A DNA stretch of 64,000 nucleotides from Rhodospirillaceae bacterium (GTDB taxonomy: Bacteria; Pseudomonadota; Alphaproteobacteria; JAEUKQ01): positions 248,001 through 312,000 of the forward strand of contig JADKIX010000010.1 of assembly GCA_016722635.1 (NCBI GenBank), given 5' to 3'. The position numbers were made by a program, and so were the translations under genes. Shown here piece after piece: positions 25,880-34,957 of the stretch (positions are counted from its first letter, which is position 1; each line of letters opens with the position of its first letter). The notes beneath the pieces are model-generated. The model was not told where the DNA came from and did no database searches. It saw nothing but the letters and a program-made list of their open reading frames with translations.

Positions 25880-26275
25880 ATGTCTAAAGCAGCTGCTGCC
25901 CCACGCTTGCGTCGTAAGGAAAGAAAAAACATTGGTGCCGGTGTCGCCCATGTGAATGCGAGTTTTAACAATACTGTTATTACTATTACTGATTTACAGG
26001 GCAATACAGTTGCCTGGTCGTCTGCAGGTGGGGAAGGTTTCAAAGGATCGCGGAAATCAACGCCCTATGCCGCCCAGATGGCTGCCGATACAGTTGCAAA
26101 AAAAGCGAAAGAGCATGGCGTAACTTCCTTGGAAGTTGAGGTCATCGGACCTGGTTCTGGTCGTGAATCAGCTTTGCGTGCTTTGCAAGCTGCTGGTTTT
26201 GTCATTAGTTCGATTCGTGACATAACTCCTGTGCCTCACAACGGTTGCCGCCCACCGAAGCGCCGCCGCGTATAG
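25880..26275 (+). CDS. rpsK: 30S ribosomal protein S11
   Basis: Platform protein near the E site. 131 residues: KNIGAGVAHVNASFNNTVIT, WSSAGGEGFKGSRKSTPYAA, IGPGSGRESALRALQ, and the THNGCRPPKRRRV-type end, here PHNGCRPPKRRRV. Sixty-three bases after rpsM. Confidence 0.96.
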   Translation: MSKAAAAPRLRRKERKNIGAGVAHVNASFNNTVITITDLQGNTVAWSSAGGEGFKGSRKSTPYAAQMAADTVAKKAKEHGVTSLEVEVIGPGSGRESALRALQAAGFVISSIRDITPVPHNGCRPPKRRRV

Positions 26276-26326
26276 GGCGTCGACAGATCAAAAGAATTAG
26301 TTATCAAGTTAAGGCAAGGAAAGAAT

Positions 26327-27358
26327 ATGAAGTCTTTTTCCGCTATCCAGAAAAATTGGACAGAGCTTAAGAAGCCTGAAAAATTGAGTATTACCCCAGG
26401 TCCTGATGCAACGAAGGAAGCGACCATTGTTGCCGAACCTTTAGAAAGAGGGTTCGGTCTTACCTTAGGTAATGCGCTGCGCCGCATATTGCTTTCATCT
26501 TTGCAAGGTGCTGCCATCACTAGATTTCAGATTGAAGGCATTTTGCATGAATTTTCTTCTATTCCGGGTGTACGCGAAGATGTAACCGATATTATCCTGA
26601 ATATTAAATCCATTGCTTTAAGAATGCATGGCGAGGGCCCTAAACGGATGCGTTTGCGTGCGGACAAGGCTGGTGAAGTCACTGCCCGTGCAATTGAAAC
26701 CGGCCATGATATTGTCATTATGAACCCGGATTTGGTAATCTGCACTTTAGATCAAGGGGCAAAAATTGCCCTAGAATTTACCGTTGAAAATGGTAAAGGT
26801 TATGTATCTGCCACCCAAAATCGCCCGGAAGATACAGTGTTGGGGTTGATCCCGGTAGACGCGCTGTTTAGCCCTGTCCGCAAAGTTACTTATAAAGTGG
26901 ATAATACCCGTGTTGGCCAACAAACAGATTATGATAAGCTGACGATGCAAATTGAAACCAATGGCACCATTTCTCCGGAAGATGCGTTGGCACGCGCAGC
27001 TTATATTTTGAAAGACCAAGTGCAGCTTTTCATCAATTTTGATGAACCAAAGCCTGTCCAAGTTGATAACCGTCCGGCGGAGCCATCGTTTAACCGTAAT
27101 TTATTGCGGCGCGTGGATGAGCTTGAGCTTTCTGTCCGTTCAGCCAATTGCTTAAAGAACGATAATATCGTTTATATTGGCGATTTGGTGCAAAAAAGTG
27201 AAACAGAAATGCTGCGCACCCCTAATTTTGGGCGTAAGTCTTTAAATGAAATTAAAGAAGTGTTAGGGCAAATGGGACTGCATTTGGGAATGCAGATCCC
27301 GAATTGGCCGCCAGAAAATATTGAAGAAATGGCTAAAAAATTAGAAGAGCCATTTTAA
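26327..27358 (+). CDS. rpoA: RNA polymerase alpha subunit
   Basis: Assembly scaffold and promoter UP-element reader. 343 residues: N-terminal domain with LERGFGLTLGNALRRILLSS (about 44-63) and EFSSIPGVREDVTDIILN. The C-terminal domain begins near 250 with LLRRVDELELSVRSANCLKN and ends LNEIKEVLGQMGLHLGM. Normal in length and order. Confidence 0.97.
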   Translation: MKSFSAIQKNWTELKKPEKLSITPGPDATKEATIVAEPLERGFGLTLGNALRRILLSSLQGAAITRFQIEGILHEFSSIPGVREDVTDIILNIKSIALRMHGEGPKRMRLRADKAGEVTARAIETGHDIVIMNPDLVICTLDQGAKIALEFTVENGKGYVSATQNRPEDTVLGLIPVDALFSPVRKVTYKVDNTRVGQQTDYDKLTMQIETNGTISPEDALARAAYILKDQVQLFINFDEPKPVQVDNRPAEPSFNRNLLRRVDELELSVRSANCLKNDNIVYIGDLVQKSETEMLRTPNFGRKSLNEIKEVLGQMGLHLGMQIPNWPPENIEEMAKKLEEPF

Positions 27359-27435
27359 ATAAAAGCTGATACAAATTGTTGATGTTCTTTAAAAAAGTTG
27401 ATTTAAAAGTTTTGCAGTGAAATGGAGAGTCTGTC

Positions 27436-27861
27436 ATGCGGCATCAAATGCGCGGGCGTAAATTAAACCGGACCAGTACCCATCGTATGGCGATGTTTGA
27501 AAACATGGCAGTTGCCTTGTTGAAGCATGAGCAGATTAAAACAACTTTGCCGAAGGCAAAGGATTTGCGGCCCTTTGTTGAAAAGCTTATCACGTTAGGT
27601 AAAAAAGGTGGATTACATGCCCGTCGTCAGGCAATATCCTGCCTGCAGGATGAGGGCGTGGTTGCCAAAATGTTTAGTACGTTGGCAGATCGTTATCGTG
27701 AACGCGCTGGCGGTTATACGCGCATTGTCAAAGCTGGTTTCCGCTATGGCGATACAGCGGATATGGCTGTTATCGAACTGGTTGACCGTGATCCTGAAGC
27801 AAAAGGCAAAGATTCTGGCCCCACTGCTGAAAAGCAGTCTGAAGATACTGCTAACGCTTAA
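27436..27861 (+). CDS. rplQ: 50S ribosomal protein L17
   Basis: Last gene of the alpha operon. 141 residues: MRHQMRGRKLNRTSTHRMAM start, LKHEQIKTTLPKAKDLRP, and YTRIVKAGFRYGDTADMAVI. The last 20 or so residues are a hydrophilic Ala/Glu/Lys tail. A strong terminator follows within 45 bases. Confidence 0.96.
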   Translation: MRHQMRGRKLNRTSTHRMAMFENMAVALLKHEQIKTTLPKAKDLRPFVEKLITLGKKGGLHARRQAISCLQDEGVVAKMFSTLADRYRERAGGYTRIVKAGFRYGDTADMAVIELVDRDPEAKGKDSGPTAEKQSEDTANA

Positions 27862-27903
27862 GATTTTTTAGTTGTTCTGTTGATAGATAATAGAAAAATT
27901 TTT

Positions 27904-27933
27904 GGACTGCTATAGGAATATAGCAGTCCTTTT
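27904..27933. terminator. terminator between rplQ and the convergent gst gene
   Basis: Perfect 11-bp stem GGACTGCTATA / TATAGCAGTCC with loop GGAA, followed by TTTT on the + side. On the - side the opposite flank gives a mixed T/A tract, so it may stop both converging transcripts. Confidence 0.9.
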
Positions 27934-27955
27934 CTGTTGATAAATAGAATATCAA

Positions 27956-28561
27956 TTATTTGGATTTTTCAGCTGTGTGCGCTGCTTTTACAGCGGGCCG
28001 ATCACCAACCCGTTTTACAAAAGCTTGTAAAGATGGCCAGCGGTTTAGGTCTATGCCAACATAGCCTGACCATGTTAAAGTGGTATATAAATAGGCATCA
28101 GGTGCTGTGAAATCATTGCCCATTAAAAAGTTGTTTTTGGTTAATTTGTCACTGAGATAGTCAAAACGCTTCCCTAAATTTTCCTTGACCATTGTTTTAT
28201 AAGCATCGGGAACGGCTGGGTTAAATAACGGGGAAAAACCCTTATGAATTTCGGAGGTGATAAAATTCAGCCATTCTTGTAAACGGTAGCGTGCCATCGT
28301 TCCTGCGGCTGGGGCTAATTTGCTGGTTGGGGCCTGATCGGCAATATATTGCATAATGGCAGGGCCTTCGGTTAAAACCTCGCCATTATCTAATTGCAGG
28401 GTTGGAACATAACCCTTTGGGTTGATTTTCTTAAAATCTTCGCCTTTTTCGGTGATTTTGGTTTTCAGGTCAACCTTTTCCAAGGTATATTTTGCTTTGC
28501 TTTCCTGCAGTAAGATGTGCGGTGCTAAAGAACAGGCACCGGGACTGTAATATAGTTTCAT
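27956..28561 (-). CDS. glutathione S-transferase, beta-class type
   Basis: Cytosolic detoxification enzyme that conjugates or reduces with glutathione. 201 residues: MKLYYSPGACSLAPHI start, with the Cys-10 that marks beta-class bacterial GSTs. PKGYVPTLQLDNGEVLTEG forms the glutathione site, and the C-terminal helical domain includes MGNDFTAPDAYLY. Divergent from a MarR gene, with two palindromic sites over its promoter, so probably induced by an electrophile or phenolic ligand through that regulator. The substrate cannot be told from sequence. Confidence 0.92.
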   Translation of the reverse strand: MKLYYSPGACSLAPHILLQESKAKYTLEKVDLKTKITEKGEDFKKINPKGYVPTLQLDNGEVLTEGPAIMQYIADQAPTSKLAPAAGTMARYRLQEWLNFITSEIHKGFSPLFNPAVPDAYKTMVKENLGKRFDYLSDKLTKNNFLMGNDFTAPDAYLYTTLTWSGYVGIDLNRWPSLQAFVKRVGDRPAVKAAHTAEKSK

Positions 28562-28622
28562 AGTTCTATCCTTAATGTTAATGATAAAATTCTTGTAAGT
28601 CGTGATTAAAGTAGGTAATTTA

Positions 28623-28665
28623 ATGCAATTGCATCTTAATTAATGTAGTTGCATTGAATTGTCAA
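28623..28665 (-). promoter_or_regulatory. gst promoter overlapped by two MarR-type operators
   Basis: Minus-strand promoter: TTGACA (28660-28665), 17-base spacer, TAATTA (28637-28642). ATGTAGTTGCAT (28643-28654) fills most of the spacer. The perfect 12-bp palindrome ATGCAATTGCAT (28623-28634) lies just past the -10, at the likely start point. The two sites are 20 bp apart, two helical turns. This layout suits steric repression by the divergent MarR protein. Confidence 0.72.
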
Positions 28666-28690
28666 GCCTCACATTAAGGGAATTTATTTG

Positions 28691-29188
28691 GTGATTTTAT
28701 CAAAATTGAAAAAGAATGATATTCCGTTATTGCCAGTGGATGAAAAAGTGGTGGCCGTTTGGATTAAACTGTTTCGCTTGGAGCGAAGCTTGCTCAATAC
28801 CGTCAACCAGAATCTGCGAAAAGCAGGCTTTCCGCCGCTTGGTTGGTATGATATTTTATGGGAATTAAAAAAAACTCCCACCCATAGATTGCGCCCCCTA
28901 GAAATTGAACAACGCGTGCTTTTAACGCAATATAATTTGTCGAGGCTGATTGATCGAATGGTAAAAAAAAGCTATGTCAGCCGCGAGTCCTGCGGTAATG
29001 ACAAAAGAGGACAATGGATTGTTTTAACAGAGCAGGGAAAAGTCCTGCGAGAGCAGATGTGGCCAATTTATGCGGCTTCAATCCAGCAATATCTGGGTTT
29101 ACGGCTGCAAGTAGAAGAGGTTAAATTTTTAAACGACATTTTAACAAAATTGCTGGTTCAAGAAAAAGCAGCCAACGGGGCTAGCTAA
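28691..29188 (+). CDS. MarR-family transcriptional regulator
   Basis: Winged-helix dimeric regulator of about 165 residues. WYDILWELKKTPTHRLRPLEIEQ forms helix 1-2, and LLTQYNLSRLIDRMVKKSYVSRE is the recognition helix and wing entry, with DKRGQWIVLTEQGK as the wing. The GTG at 28691 has AAGGGA nine bases upstream; a TTG one codon earlier is an alternative. Divergent from gst, so it most likely represses gst and itself through the palindromes at 28623-28654. Confidence 0.9.
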   Translation: MILSKLKKNDIPLLPVDEKVVAVWIKLFRLERSLLNTVNQNLRKAGFPPLGWYDILWELKKTPTHRLRPLEIEQRVLLTQYNLSRLIDRMVKKSYVSRESCGNDKRGQWIVLTEQGKVLREQMWPIYAASIQQYLGLRLQVEEVKFLNDILTKLLVQEKAANGAS

Positions 29189-29234
29189 CAATTTGTCAGA
29201 CGGCAACCGGCCAATTTTTTATGGGATAAGAAAG

Positions 29235-29867
29235 TTATTCGCTTGGCAAGGCAAATTGCCAAGCCAAGAATTTCTCGGAAATTTTGACCGCTTTGCTATC
29301 AACCAAGCCGCTGGCACGACCCGCCCCGATAACTTTTGTGCCGTTGAACTCACCCTCTTTTGGAGAAATAGCCCATAAAGCATTGCGTTGGTCCAATAAG
29401 GGTCGTACTCGATCAAAATAGGCGGTGAGGGGTTCCATACGCAAATAAACAAAAATCAGGTCAAAACGTCCTGGCATTTTTGCTAGTTCTGCGGCGGGCG
29501 TGTTTTCGGCAAAAGTTGCAAAAGCCTGGGTATTTTTTTCAACCGTGCTGATAATTTCAGCGGGTAGAACACCCAACAAAGCAATCTTATGGGAATGATC
29601 TATGCCAAGTTTTTGGCTAAGGCTGCTGGGATTGGTGATTTTATCCATCCATTTTTCGACAGTAGCCTGACCTAAGTTTAGTTGAATTTGGCCTTGCAAT
29701 GTATCAAGCCGCAACCATCCATCCTGTGCCTGACAGTTAAAAATTTGTTTGAACGGCAGATCGAAGCGAAAAGGTCCACGAAACGAAATAAAAGCAGACT
29801 CTAGTTTTACCAACCCTTGTCCTTGTTGATTTTGATAAATGCAGGTCGATTGACATTCAATTTCCAT
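29235..29867 (-). CDS. DUF3052-like protein with N-terminal PH-like region
   Basis: About 210 residues. The C-terminal half (LGIDHSHKIALLGV, then LDLIFVYLR-like FDLIFVYLRMEPLTAYFD, then LLDQRNALWAISPKEG and GRASGLVDSKAVKISEKFLAW) fits the DUF3052 pattern as I remember it. The N-terminal 80 residues look beta-rich. I take ATG 29867 because a strong AGGGGGA site sits before it; a GTG at 29939 is the long alternative. Function unknown. It converges with the MarR gene and is divergent from the secreted-protein cluster. Confidence 0.65.
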   Translation of the reverse strand: MEIECQSTCIYQNQQGQGLVKLESAFISFRGPFRFDLPFKQIFNCQAQDGWLRLDTLQGQIQLNLGQATVEKWMDKITNPSSLSQKLGIDHSHKIALLGVLPAEIISTVEKNTQAFATFAENTPAAELAKMPGRFDLIFVYLRMEPLTAYFDRVRPLLDQRNALWAISPKEGEFNGTKVIGAGRASGLVDSKAVKISEKFLAWQFALPSE

Positions 29868-30005
29868 GGTACAAATCCCCCTCGCTATTTCATCACTTTT
29901 AATCAGAACATCTGAAGCACTATTATGTTTATTTGTCACGATAAAAACATAATTTTGCCATAATTGAGGGGTTAAATGTCAAAGTTACTAAAACAGGAGA
30001 ATCAA

Positions 30006-31631
30006 ATGAGAAGAATATTATTACTGTCGACCTTACTAACTACGGCCAGTTTAATGACAGTATCAGCCCACGCCCAACAGGCGATCCTATCAGGAAACGA
30101 CAGGGTTGAACGGTTAAAAACAACGATACCTGCAGAAGTTTTACAGAATTACCGGGTTAATGCTTGCTCATTCTTGCAATCCCCCAATCAAAGCCAGGTT
30201 TTTTTGCAATGTAGGATGGAACCTGCTTATCCCTTGAATGTACCAACAGAAACCTCTGATATTAGAACGCTGACTGATCCCACAGAAAATCCAGAAACAC
30301 CTGTTACGGATGGTAGAGTTGCGGCAAAGGAAAGAAAGGAAGATTTAACTTCTGAGGATTTTACGGCGGATCCAAATAATAATTTGGGTGCTACTACAAG
30401 GGATGAGGCAATAAAGCCTGCCTATATATCCGAGGCCGATATATCCGAAGGGGAAATGGGATGCGGCGGTGGGGAATGGATACCCAGCGCGTTATGGGTT
30501 GGAAAAATTGATGCCCAGGGCACATTAACGCAAAACTGGTTGGTTAACGAATCGATCTTAACTGAAAAAAACTTCAGTAGCATTGATAGCGTCAGTGACC
30601 AAGGCCAATTATTTGCTTTATCAAGTGGTTTCGATAATGCTGACGATCATTTATTAACAAAGATCTTGGGTTCTTTCACCAACCAACCAGAGCTTTCTTT
30701 TCAAGAAACCACTGTCTTAAAAGGGGATTTTACCTTAAAGGTTCTTGCTAATCAGCAAATAATTGGTATGGAAATTTCTGAAGAGGAAGGAGTAATTTTT
30801 GCCAACATCAAACGTATGCAGCCCACGGATGGCCAAGTTTTGTGGAATGTGGATATAGCCAAATTGGCCGCCGACAATCATTGGCACTTAAGTTATGTTG
30901 CGTATGATGTTACGGAACGGCCTAATCATAGCCTGTTGGTTTATGGGGCAATGGAAATGCCAGAGGAAAAAGAGCAATCAAGACAAAAGAGGGACCAACC
31001 GAGTGTTTTGTCTTTGGATCAGTTAAATGCCCAGCCAATCGATGAAGAGATAAGCCCAGAATTTTTATTATGCTTATCAGAAGCCGGTCAAATCATGGGT
31101 GCTGGTATGATCCAGCAAGAATATTCCCAGGTTGTTACCATGCCAGATAATACGGTGCGCTTCATCAGCATGATTGACCCGGATATGAGCAACAAATATC
31201 CCCAGTTGGTATTGCGTAGCGTTGATAACAATTGCCATGTTTCTGCGCGCCAAAGTGTTAATTTACCAGCGCGGCCAATTCAGGACGGAGTGGAAATATA
31301 TGTTGTGCTTGAGTCAATTGTTCTGTTAACCGGTAATGAAATGGCGGTTCTTTACAAGCAAACCACGATTGCAGATGCAAAACAGGAGACAATTGTCTAT
31401 ATGCTGGCCAAAATTGATCAAAATGGCAAAGTGGTTTTGGATATTCCCATAACCGAAGTTTTCAATGATACAGATGGAAATTTTGGCGGCTTAAATGCCA
31501 ATCTCTTAAGCATTCCTTCGGTAAACCAAGTGTTCATTGCGATCGTGAACGACACCATCTTGGAAAATGCGGCGGACCCAGAAAGATTCCTGGCCGTTCC
31601 CAGATTATACAAAGTTAACTTGAATGAATAA
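30006..31631 (+). CDS. secreted beta-propeller-like protein 1, unknown family
   Basis: About 541 residues. The ATG at 30006 has AGGAGA five bases upstream and is followed by a clear signal peptide (MRRILLLSTLLTTASL to AHAQQ). After it comes NACSFLQSPNQSQVFLQC, a C-x-C pair also seen in the two paralogue-like genes downstream. Then there is an acidic linker, a CGGGEW segment, and repeating beta units with DAQGTL, DGQVLWNVD and DQNGKVVLDI turns that resemble PQQ-type propeller blades. No catalytic motif or membrane anchor was seen. First of a set of three similar secreted proteins. Confidence 0.7.
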   Translation: MRRILLLSTLLTTASLMTVSAHAQQAILSGNDRVERLKTTIPAEVLQNYRVNACSFLQSPNQSQVFLQCRMEPAYPLNVPTETSDIRTLTDPTENPETPVTDGRVAAKERKEDLTSEDFTADPNNNLGATTRDEAIKPAYISEADISEGEMGCGGGEWIPSALWVGKIDAQGTLTQNWLVNESILTEKNFSSIDSVSDQGQLFALSSGFDNADDHLLTKILGSFTNQPELSFQETTVLKGDFTLKVLANQQIIGMEISEEEGVIFANIKRMQPTDGQVLWNVDIAKLAADNHWHLSYVAYDVTERPNHSLLVYGAMEMPEEKEQSRQKRDQPSVLSLDQLNAQPIDEEISPEFLLCLSEAGQIMGAGMIQQEYSQVVTMPDNTVRFISMIDPDMSNKYPQLVLRSVDNNCHVSARQSVNLPARPIQDGVEIYVVLESIVLLTGNEMAVLYKQTTIADAKQETIVYMLAKIDQNGKVVLDIPITEVFNDTDGNFGGLNANLLSIPSVNQVFIAIVNDTILENAADPERFLAVPRLYKVNLNE

Positions 31632-31660
31632 GGGATATAAAACTTAGAAGTTAAAAAGGT

Positions 31661-31685
31661 GGCTTATTTAAAAATGAAATAAGCC
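31661..31685 (+). terminator. hairpin after secreted protein 1
   Basis: Perfect 9-bp stem GGCTTATTT / AAATAAGCC with loop AAAAATG. It is followed by CCCTTG, not a U-run, so it may protect the mRNA end rather than terminate. Confidence 0.5.
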
Positions 31686-31743
31686 CCCTTGCATTTGAGA
31701 CGAAATTCTTCTTTTTAATGGGCGAAGGTTTTGGAGCACCAAG

Positions 31744-31986
31744 ATGGGCTACAGAGGTTTTTGTTTCATCTTTTCTTTTATGCTTTGTGCAGGGAATGCG
31801 CTTGCCCAAGAATTAACCATTGAAAGCATTGCGCCTGCCTTATCCTGCTGTGAATGGCAACAGGCGGAGGGGGTTCAATCTTTACCCTATATCCAACCCC
31901 CCTTGCCAGCGCAGATCAGTAATTTGAAAGACCGGATTGATTGTAGGATTAATAAGTTTTGTAAGGAGAGAAAACGTGGCTTTTAA
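31744..31986 (+). CDS. small secreted protein, unknown
   Basis: 80 residues: a good signal peptide (GFCFIFSFMLCAGNALAQ), then ELTIESIAPALSCCEWQQ with a Cys pair, a Pro-rich middle, and a basic end with two more Cys. The end overlaps the next gene by 11 bases around its GTG start, suggesting coupling. It may be a real small partner or the eroded start of another cluster member: its opening (signal, AQ, short spacer, Cys) resembles the larger neighbours. Confidence 0.5.
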   Translation: MGYRGFCFIFSFMLCAGNALAQELTIESIAPALSCCEWQQAEGVQSLPYIQPPLPAQISNLKDRIDCRINKFCKERKRGF

Positions 31987-33505
31987 TCGCATTTGGCCTA
32001 GCCTGATTTTGATGGGCTTAACCCTTGGCAGTATGGCAGCGGTTGCACAGCAACCGGTGAAAACATTCTTGCCAATGCCCCCGGATTTTAATGACGAACG
32101 GTACCGTAGTCCGGGTATAGCTTATGTTGAGCGTTTATGGGCTTTGCCTGATTGCCAGCTGCAAACGGCTGCCGGAAGCGGCCAGCTTTTTTGGGCTTGC
32201 GTCATCTCGAACCCCCATCCAAGCCCCCATGATGGCTGGATGTGGATTGGGGAAATATCGCCCGGGGGGCAATTGCTGCATTCTGGGTATCTAAGTGGCG
32301 GGGATAAGGATTCCCAAAGCTTGGGTAAGGGAAAAATATTGGCCTTATCCCATAATATATTGATCCTAGGTCAAGGTACTAAATTGCTGGCTTATCAATT
32401 ATCCAATGATACTGAAACTCAACCGTTGAAACCAATGTGGGTAGTTGATGTGGGGTTTGAGATTGCCGAGGCCAACATCGGCGCTAATCAGCAGGTTTTG
32501 ATTTGGGGATATGAAAAACAAGAGGGTCAAATCCAAAAAGTCCTGATCAAAGTATTTGATGCAAAAGGCAAGCTAATCAATGAAAAAATTGAAATGGTTG
32601 ATACCAGTGCCAGTAAAATCATAGACCATCAGTTTTTCCTGACGGATGATGGGCAAATCCAAGTGATCGGCCAGCAAAATAATTATATCAGGCAATCCGG
32701 GGAAGTGCCTGGGTTGCCAGGTTCACGGTTGCCGCAAGATTGCCCGCAAATAGAGGGGTTGGGTTTAGATATCAATGATTTTCCGGCATGCTCAGCTGAA
32801 AACATTCTGGAAGAATGTAGGGATTTAGAAGAAAAATGCCCGGTTCCGGCACCACCGGAAAAAGATGAACCCTATTATTTGTGGATTGAAGAATACAGGG
32901 AAAATTTCTTTTCTTGTATTTCACCAGATGAGAAAAAGGAAGTCGAGTTTGAGGAATATTTTGAATTGCCAAATCAAGCTGTTCAAGCAGGTTTTCAATA
33001 TAAGAACTTTGCCTATGCGTTTTTTATCATTAATACAGAAAAGGTTAAAAATAGCCTGCAGATATACAGCTACCCAACTTGCGGCGAGTTTTCCAATAAA
33101 TTCGCCGCCACAATATTTTTAATGTCTTTACCGGCGGACCTGATCGATGCTCAAATCAAACAGGTGAAAATACTACCGGATGAAACGGTGTTAATTGCCT
33201 ATACAAGCGTAGTGGGGGACGGTTCGCAAATGCAATTGCTATTATCAAGAGTGGATTTGCAGCAGCAACAAATCCTGTGGACGAAGATGGTGATGCCTGC
33301 AACCCCTACAAATGATGCGTATTTGCGCTTGCATGAGGATAAAGGAAAAGTGCAAATTGCAATTGCTTATGATGAGAAAACCAAGCAAATCGGGGTGGCA
33401 GTTTTCAACAATTCCATCAATCCAAACAACTGGGATGATTTTCCAAGACCGTTGGATGATCAGGAATTTTTTCCAAGGATTTATACTTTCCGGTCGGATC
33501 AGTAG
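31976..33505 (+). CDS. secreted beta-propeller-like protein 2, unknown family
   Basis: About 509 residues. The GTG at 31976 is preceded by AAGGAGAG and begins VAFNRIWPSLILMGLTLGS..AQQ, a signal peptide. The mature start has LPDCQLQTAAGSGQLFWAC, the same C-x-C arrangement as the flanking genes. Beta units with KVFDAKGKLINEK and MWVVDV turns follow. A Cys-rich insert near residues 245-320 (about seven Cys) is unique to this copy. No known domain recognised. Periplasmic or exported by inference. Confidence 0.68.
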   Translation: MAFNRIWPSLILMGLTLGSMAAVAQQPVKTFLPMPPDFNDERYRSPGIAYVERLWALPDCQLQTAAGSGQLFWACVISNPHPSPHDGWMWIGEISPGGQLLHSGYLSGGDKDSQSLGKGKILALSHNILILGQGTKLLAYQLSNDTETQPLKPMWVVDVGFEIAEANIGANQQVLIWGYEKQEGQIQKVLIKVFDAKGKLINEKIEMVDTSASKIIDHQFFLTDDGQIQVIGQQNNYIRQSGEVPGLPGSRLPQDCPQIEGLGLDINDFPACSAENILEECRDLEEKCPVPAPPEKDEPYYLWIEEYRENFFSCISPDEKKEVEFEEYFELPNQAVQAGFQYKNFAYAFFIINTEKVKNSLQIYSYPTCGEFSNKFAATIFLMSLPADLIDAQIKQVKILPDETVLIAYTSVVGDGSQMQLLLSRVDLQQQQILWTKMVMPATPTNDAYLRLHEDKGKVQIAIAYDEKTKQIGVAVFNNSINPNNWDDFPRPLDDQEFFPRIYTFRSDQ

Positions 33506-33559
33506 TTGATCGAAAATATAAGCAGTTAAAATTAGTTTATTTTAAACAGGGAAAAGAAA

Positions 33560-34957
33560 ATGCGGTCGAATGGTTCTAGTAAGGTTCGGCAATATATATG
33601 GTCCATGTCAGTTATTTTATGCTTTTGGCCCATTCAATCGAGTATGAGTCAAACTCCCCAGGTTTTAGCAATTCCTGAACTGGCGGTAGACAAATCTTAT
33701 CAAGCGGACAATTGTAAATTTATTGGCGAACACGCAAACTTAGCGTGGGTTTGCCTGATGACGGAAAAGCTTAAAATGCAAGCACGGCTTCCGCGCCATC
33801 ATATCCGTGTTATTTTTTGGGATATATATGGCGGCAAAAACCGGCAGGTATTTTTAGGCCAGCAAGAATGGGCAGAACAAAATTTACAAAATATCTTAGC
33901 CATTTCAAGCAAAGGACTATTATTGGCTGCCGCTAATCAAACTCAAGACCGTATTGTTGCCTTCGATGCTGCCGGGAAAAAAATTGTTTGGCAGGTGAAA
34001 TCTTTAGAGCATGCGTTTCGGACAGTCCCCACATCGGACGGGGGTTTTATCCTTTTGGAATTGAAGCATGGCCAAAATTGGGATAAGGATGGCTTCAGCC
34101 TCCATAAATTTGATGCCCAGGGTAAAAGAATTTGGCAATATGACGATAGCCAAATCACGGGGTTCTTGGCGGCAATCAAAGCCAAGCAGAATATGGCGGG
34201 AATACAGATAAGCAAAAACCTGATTATCGGGCCTGATAACCGGGTGGTTATCTTCGGTAAGGCTTGGCAACCGCAAAAAGGCAATCCGAACGGGGTGATG
34301 GGTTCATTCGTCTTATGCCTGGATGCAAGTGGCAAAAAAACCGGGCAAGGTTTTTTTGAAGGACGCGATTGGCAGCAAGCCGTATTCAATTCTTCCGGCC
34401 AATTGGTTTTCCTGGATCAAATTATCATGTATGACACCGATTGGTTGCGTTTAACCATGCTGAACCAACAATGTCAGAAAACCAGCGAAAGAATCTATGC
34501 TGGCTGGATACCAGGCAATCCGGCGCAGGACGATGCCCCCATGGTTGTTCATCAGCCGCTGATGTTGCCAGTCAATTTATCTGATAAAGGCCTATGGGTG
34601 GTTTACCCTGCCTGGCAAGAGCAACCGCAAGTGGATGGCTCAAAAGATCGGGCCAAAATATACCGTGCCGAGCTGATGGGGGCTTTACTCGCAGATAATG
34701 GCAAAGTAGGTAAAATTATTTCTTTAGTGGACAAAAATTCTTTAATCTCCTGCCGATATGAGTTCCTGGATGATTGGAGCAGCTTAAAACCTTTATTCCA
34801 AGAAGGGATAAAAATAAGCGTGACCCAAACTAATCAAGGATATGTGATTGGAATTTTTGCGCCGGAATCAGGAGTTTGCAATATCTTAACTGACCGTGCG
34901 CATCCCTTAGCAGAACAAGATAGATCATTATTTATTGTATGGCCGTTTAAAAAATAG
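33560..34957 (+). CDS. secreted beta-propeller-like protein 3, unknown family
   Basis: 465 residues with a signal peptide (IWSMSVILCFWPIQSSMSQ) and then ADNCKFIGEHANLAWVC, the shared N-terminal Cys pair. Blade-like turns are clearest here: IVAFDAAGKKIVWQV, LHKFDAQGKRIWQYDD, VLCLDASGKKTGQGF. These resemble PQQ-dehydrogenase/BamB-style repeats. I see no PQQ- or metal-binding set. It ends 158 bases before ccrM. The three proteins may be surface or periplasmic scaffolds; function unknown. Confidence 0.7.
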   Translation: MRSNGSSKVRQYIWSMSVILCFWPIQSSMSQTPQVLAIPELAVDKSYQADNCKFIGEHANLAWVCLMTEKLKMQARLPRHHIRVIFWDIYGGKNRQVFLGQQEWAEQNLQNILAISSKGLLLAAANQTQDRIVAFDAAGKKIVWQVKSLEHAFRTVPTSDGGFILLELKHGQNWDKDGFSLHKFDAQGKRIWQYDDSQITGFLAAIKAKQNMAGIQISKNLIIGPDNRVVIFGKAWQPQKGNPNGVMGSFVLCLDASGKKTGQGFFEGRDWQQAVFNSSGQLVFLDQIIMYDTDWLRLTMLNQQCQKTSERIYAGWIPGNPAQDDAPMVVHQPLMLPVNLSDKGLWVVYPAWQEQPQVDGSKDRAKIYRAELMGALLADNGKVGKIISLVDKNSLISCRYEFLDDWSSLKPLFQEGIKISVTQTNQGYVIGIFAPESGVCNILTDRAHPLAEQDRSLFIVWPFKK

